Source of the DNA: Planctomycetales bacterium
GTDB lineage: Bacteria; Planctomycetota; Planctomycetia; Isosphaerales; Isosphaeraceae
Reading direction: 5' to 3'
Length of the DNA stretch: 8,269 nucleotides
Assembly: GCA_027435495.1 (NCBI GenBank)
Contig: DAHZZC010000742.1
Location: forward strand, 1 to 8,269
Below, piece by piece: positions 6,493 through 8,269 of the stretch; position 1 is the stretch's first letter, and every line of letters starts with the position of its first letter. Position numbers and translations under genes: made by a program. The notes below the pieces were generated by a model. That model was given only the letters and a program-made list of their open reading frames with translations, did not search any database and had not been told where the DNA came from.

Positions 6493-6604
6493 CACGATGA
6501 GGCTGTCCATGGCCAGGGACGGGACCGATTGCCCATGTAGGAGGGAGCTCCAGCTCCCGACACGGACGCAGCTCATGACGGCGGCAAGAAAGGGACCGCC
6601 GGCT
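6489..6604 (+). repeat. 116-base direct repeat, copy 2
   Basis: Second copy of 6294-6409, offset by exactly 195 bases, 113 of 116 identical. It breaks off from copy 1 within the downstream hairpin, where a different loop follows the first GCCGGCT. Confidence 0.9.
6537..6560 (+). repeat. REP-like hairpin, GGGAGCT class
   Basis: Identical over all 24 bases to the hairpin at 6342-6365 and carried on the second copy of the 116-base repeat. Confidence 0.75.
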
Positions 6605-6618
6605 TCTTCGATGCCGGC
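6598..6618. repeat. Remnant hairpin with GCCGGC arms
   Basis: GCCGGC (6598-6603) and GCCGGC (6613-6618) can pair across a nine-base loop. The first arm sits at the end of repeat copy 2, where a CCGG-class REP would be expected. The remainder of that REP is lost, and TTAATA follows. A role as a weak terminator is possible but unsupported. Confidence 0.35.
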
Positions 6619-6902
6619 TTAATACATCCATCTGGAATCGGGAATCGATTCTTTCACAGCCTCTCACGTCCCCCGGAAATCCCTCCGACCCGACCCGAGC
6701 CGCTCCCGTCCTCGAAACCTGACCCGCCGGCGAGCGTTCCCCCATCCCCCGATCGCTTCCACCCGCTGACCCGACAACCCCGGCCTCACCCTCTCCATCC
6801 CGCTTTCCGTCATCATCGTATCTCCCGACCTCGCAACCTCGGCCGACGCCCTAAATTTTTTAATAAGCCGATCTCCTTCCCATTCACGGGATTAGGGAAC
6901 GG

Positions 6903-6929
6903 ACGACGAGAATCGTCCTGCCTCGTCGT
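6903..6929. repeat. 8-base perfect inverted repeat
   Basis: ACGACGAG (6903-6910) and CTCGTCGT (6922-6929) are exact reverse complements around an 11-base centre. An alternative smaller hairpin, GACGA-GAA-TCGTC (6905-6917), competes with it. It could be an operator or part of a structured leader; no function is shown. Confidence 0.45.
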
Positions 6930-6989
6930 TTCGAAATTTGCGCGGTTGAGACATATCTATTATAGGGGCCCTACCTTTCCGACGGTCCG

Positions 6990-7027
6990 GGTCGCGAGGC
7001 GGTTGTTCGACCGTTCCTCCCGCGACC
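6990..7027 (+). promoter_or_regulatory. Possible stem-loop in the leader of the ATPase gene
   Basis: GGTCGCG (6990-6996) pairs with CGCGACC (7021-7027). Inside it CGGT (7000-7003) can pair with ACCG (7010-7013), giving a nested hairpin that ends 13 bases before the AGGAG ribosome binding site. It might influence translation if transcribed. This is a visual pairing only. Confidence 0.35.
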
Positions 7028-7053
7028 GCATCCCCCATTCAGGAGATTCGCTG

Positions 7054-8269
7054 ATGAAGCTGACCCCGAGGGAGGCGTGGATTGTCTGTCGACTGCTGGG
7101 CGGGCGGCCGACCCTGTATTCGGGCACGAACCAGGTGGCGGAGCCATCCGACCGGATTCGCCCGCTGGTCCAGCGCCTGACTCAGTCGGACCCGGTGCTC
7201 CGATCCGAGTTCTGGAAAGGATTCCTGGCCGCTCAGGACGACGCCGACGACTGGCTCGCCTCGCTGGGCGAGGCCCGGCCCGACTTGCCCCCGCCGCCCG
7301 AGGAGGCACAGCCGCCCTTGGCTCCGAGCGTCTCGGCCGACCTGGGCGACGTCCGCCGGATGATCTCCGGGATTCGATGGACCTGGGCGCAGTGGCTCGC
7401 CTGTGGGGTCCTGAACACACTGGCGTCGAACCCGGGCGAGGGGAAGACGATCCTGGCGATGAACCTGGCCCGGGTCCTCTGGGAGGGTCGTCCCTGGCCC
7501 GACGGCGCGGAAAACTCTTCCCCGCCCGGGACGCGAACGCTCTGGATTCCGGCCGATCGCCACTACCCGCAATTGATCGACCTGGCCGACCGCTATGGCC
7601 TTCCCGACGCGGCGATGCGGTTCAACGCCCCACCGAGCGACCCCGCCGGCAACCACGACCTCGACGACCGTGAATGCCTCGACGCCCTGAAAGCTTCCAT
7701 CGAGGAAACGGCTCCCGGCCTGGTGATTGTGGACACGGTAGGAATGACGACCAGGCGCAGCCTGGGGAAGCCCGAGGAGGCGAGGGAATACTTTGCCCCG
7801 CTGATGGACATCGCGGGAAAGTACAGTGTACCGTTCCTGCTGATCACGCATTTGAGCAAGGACTCGCAGGCGCTCGGACGTCGGATTGTCGGGGCCTCTC
7901 GACTGGTCTGGAAGCTGACCAGGCCCGACCCGGAGAACCAACCCGACCGCCGCCGCCTCTGGGTGGACAAGACTTATGAACTGGTCCCGAAGCCGCTGGG
8001 AATGACCATCGAAGCCAGTGGTTGCACCTTCGACCTCGATCCACCGTCCGAGTCGAGGGAAGCGCCGGTATCGAGGAAGGGCCGCCGGCTCCAGGAGATG
8101 AAGGACTGGCTGGCCGAGCGGTTGTCCGCCGGTCCGGTCCTTTTAAACGACCTGAAGCGAGAAGTCAGGGAAGCCGGCTTCGGGATGGCCTACCTCTACA
8201 AGGCTCGTGAGATCCTCGGAATCGAGGAACAAAGCACGAATCGCACCCTGGCCTGGACGCTCTCGCTCG
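7054..8269 (+). CDS. AAA_25/RepA-like RecA-fold ATPase with C-terminal winged helix, 3' partial
   Basis: Resembles RecA/KaiC-fold ATPases of the AAA_25 (RepA-like helicase) family, often found with replication or mobile-element genes; the actual task is unknown. The ATG at 7054 has AGGAG eight bases upstream, and the frame stays open to the right edge (405 residues visible). Residues 1-100 match nothing I recognise and include a proline-rich linker (76-91). A typical lead-in, WTWAQWLACGVLNTLA, precedes the Walker A motif SNPGEGKT (125-132, K131), where Ser replaces the usual Gly or Ala. Walker B is LVIVDT (D227). ITHLSKD (H266) and RRIVGASRLVWKLTRP (276-291) match the family's later core strands. 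A C-terminal helix-turn-helix-like part (about 346-392) follows. Codon use is slightly less GC-biased than in the upstream genes, including a TTA leucine codon at 8143. It could be a plasmid/phage-type RepA or a chromosomal regulator. Confidence 0.85.
   Translation, partial: MKLTPREAWIVCRLLGGRPTLYSGTNQVAEPSDRIRPLVQRLTQSDPVLRSEFWKGFLAAQDDADDWLASLGEARPDLPPPPEEAQPPLAPSVSADLGDVRRMISGIRWTWAQWLACGVLNTLASNPGEGKTILAMNLARVLWEGRPWPDGAENSSPPGTRTLWIPADRHYPQLIDLADRYGLPDAAMRFNAPPSDPAGNHDLDDRECLDALKASIEETAPGLVIVDTVGMTTRRSLGKPEEAREYFAPLMDIAGKYSVPFLLITHLSKDSQALGRRIVGASRLVWKLTRPDPENQPDRRRLWVDKTYELVPKPLGMTIEASGCTFDLDPPSESREAPVSRKGRRLQEMKDWLAERLSAGPVLLNDLKREVREAGFGMAYLYKAREILGIEEQSTNRTLAWTLSL

Larger units (their letters stand above)
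6178..6658. repeat. REP-like repeat cluster flanked by imperfect inverted repeats
   Basis: This composite noncoding block holds five REP-like hairpins (two further degenerate in stem or tail), one hairpin remnant and a 116-base direct duplication. Its left edge (6178-6214) and right edge (6630-6658, reverse complement) resemble one another. Both start TGTGAA, continue as GGAATC or AGAATC, and end ATTCCAGAT; the left copy has about eight extra bases in the middle. The arrangement looks like a unit inserted or grown between the glycosyltransferase stop and the next gene's leader. No transposase or RAYT gene is in the window. Confidence 0.6.
6659..7053 (+). other. Noncoding leader region before the AAA_25 ATPase gene
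   Basis: No gene is credible here. The first 190 bases are C-rich without visible structure. At 6851-6865 a short A+T-rich run (AAATTTTTTAATAA) stands out from the GC-rich surroundings. At 6903-6929 there is an 8-base inverted repeat, followed by the palindrome TTTCGAAA (6929-6936). A further A+T-rich patch, ACATATCTATTATAG (6951-6965), contains TATTAT (6958-6963), a -10-like hexamer without a convincing -35 at the right distance. A second inverted repeat at 6990-7027 lies just before the ribosome binding site AGGAG (7041-7045). Confidence 0.55.

Noticed and set aside
4689..6604. Shared length of 195 bases between the inverted-repeat element and the REP duplication period
   Set aside because: The two regions share no sequence, so the equal number is treated as coincidence.
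6270..6618. CRISPR array
   Set aside because: Repeats are palindromic, alternate in orientation and are irregularly spaced, with spacers that are themselves repeated; no cas gene.
4577..6622. Long plus-strand reading frame of 681 codons over the glycosyltransferase and repeats
   Set aside because: Low-complexity Arg/Pro-rich product in another frame from the clear GT4 gene; it reads through intergenic repeats at both ends.
6946..6963. TTGAGA with TATTAT as a promoter for the ATPase gene
   Set aside because: Only six bases separate the hexamers, far from the 16-18 needed, so they cannot act as a -35/-10 pair.
6178..7053. tRNA or other structured RNA gene in the intergenic region
   Set aside because: No T-arm GGTTCGA-type motif with matching acceptor and anticodon arms was found; hairpins are explained as REP-like repeats.
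7039..7941. Antisense reading frame of 300 codons opposite the ATPase gene
   Set aside because: The plus strand holds Walker A, Walker B and a ribosome binding site; the antisense product has no recognisable domain.

Overview
The window is a GC-rich bacterial chromosome segment whose codons mostly end in C or G. Gene content is Gram-negative: an RND pump that needs an inner membrane and periplasm. The RND protein has an extra hydrophobic insertion, the intergenic DNA carries TTCGTG-type nonamer repeats, and the last gene is a RecA-like ATPase with a C-terminal winged helix. Together these suggest a planctomycete, perhaps Isosphaeraceae-like. That placement is inference from gene style and repeats; no marker gene is present.

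Layout. (1) Positions 1-3886 hold three plus-strand genes that are probably co-transcribed: the C-terminal five-sixths or so of an HAE1-type RND efflux permease, trmL (a tRNA wobble-base 2'-O-methyltransferase, overlapping the RND stop by four bases), and a BCP/PrxQ peroxiredoxin 18 bases further on. (2) Convergent with them, 26 bases away, is a minus-strand phoU at 3913-4578. (3) Between phoU and the divergent glycosyltransferase lies a 434-base intergenic region. It holds short tandem repeats, a 195-base inverted-repeat element built from TTCGTGNNN nonamers, and a good sigma70-like promoter. (4) A GT4-family glycosyltransferase fills 5013-6164. (5) Positions 6165-7053 are noncoding. The first part is a cluster of REP-like hairpins in two sequence classes that share one scaffold, partly duplicated at a 195-base period and flanked by imperfect inverted repeats. 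The second part is an A+T-richer leader with several inverted repeats. (6) From 7054 to the right edge runs the 5' part of an AAA_25/RepA-like RecA-fold ATPase gene, with a clear ribosome binding site and no stop in the window.

The genes do not form one pathway. Export, tRNA modification, peroxide detoxification, phosphate signalling and glycan synthesis are mostly housekeeping or envelope functions. The least ordinary parts are the two repeat-rich intergenic regions, especially the REP-like cluster. Its two hairpin classes differ by compensatory stem changes. The AAA_25 gene is also of interest because its family is common in mobile and accessory DNA. I see no RNA gene, CRISPR array, transposase or integrase in the window.
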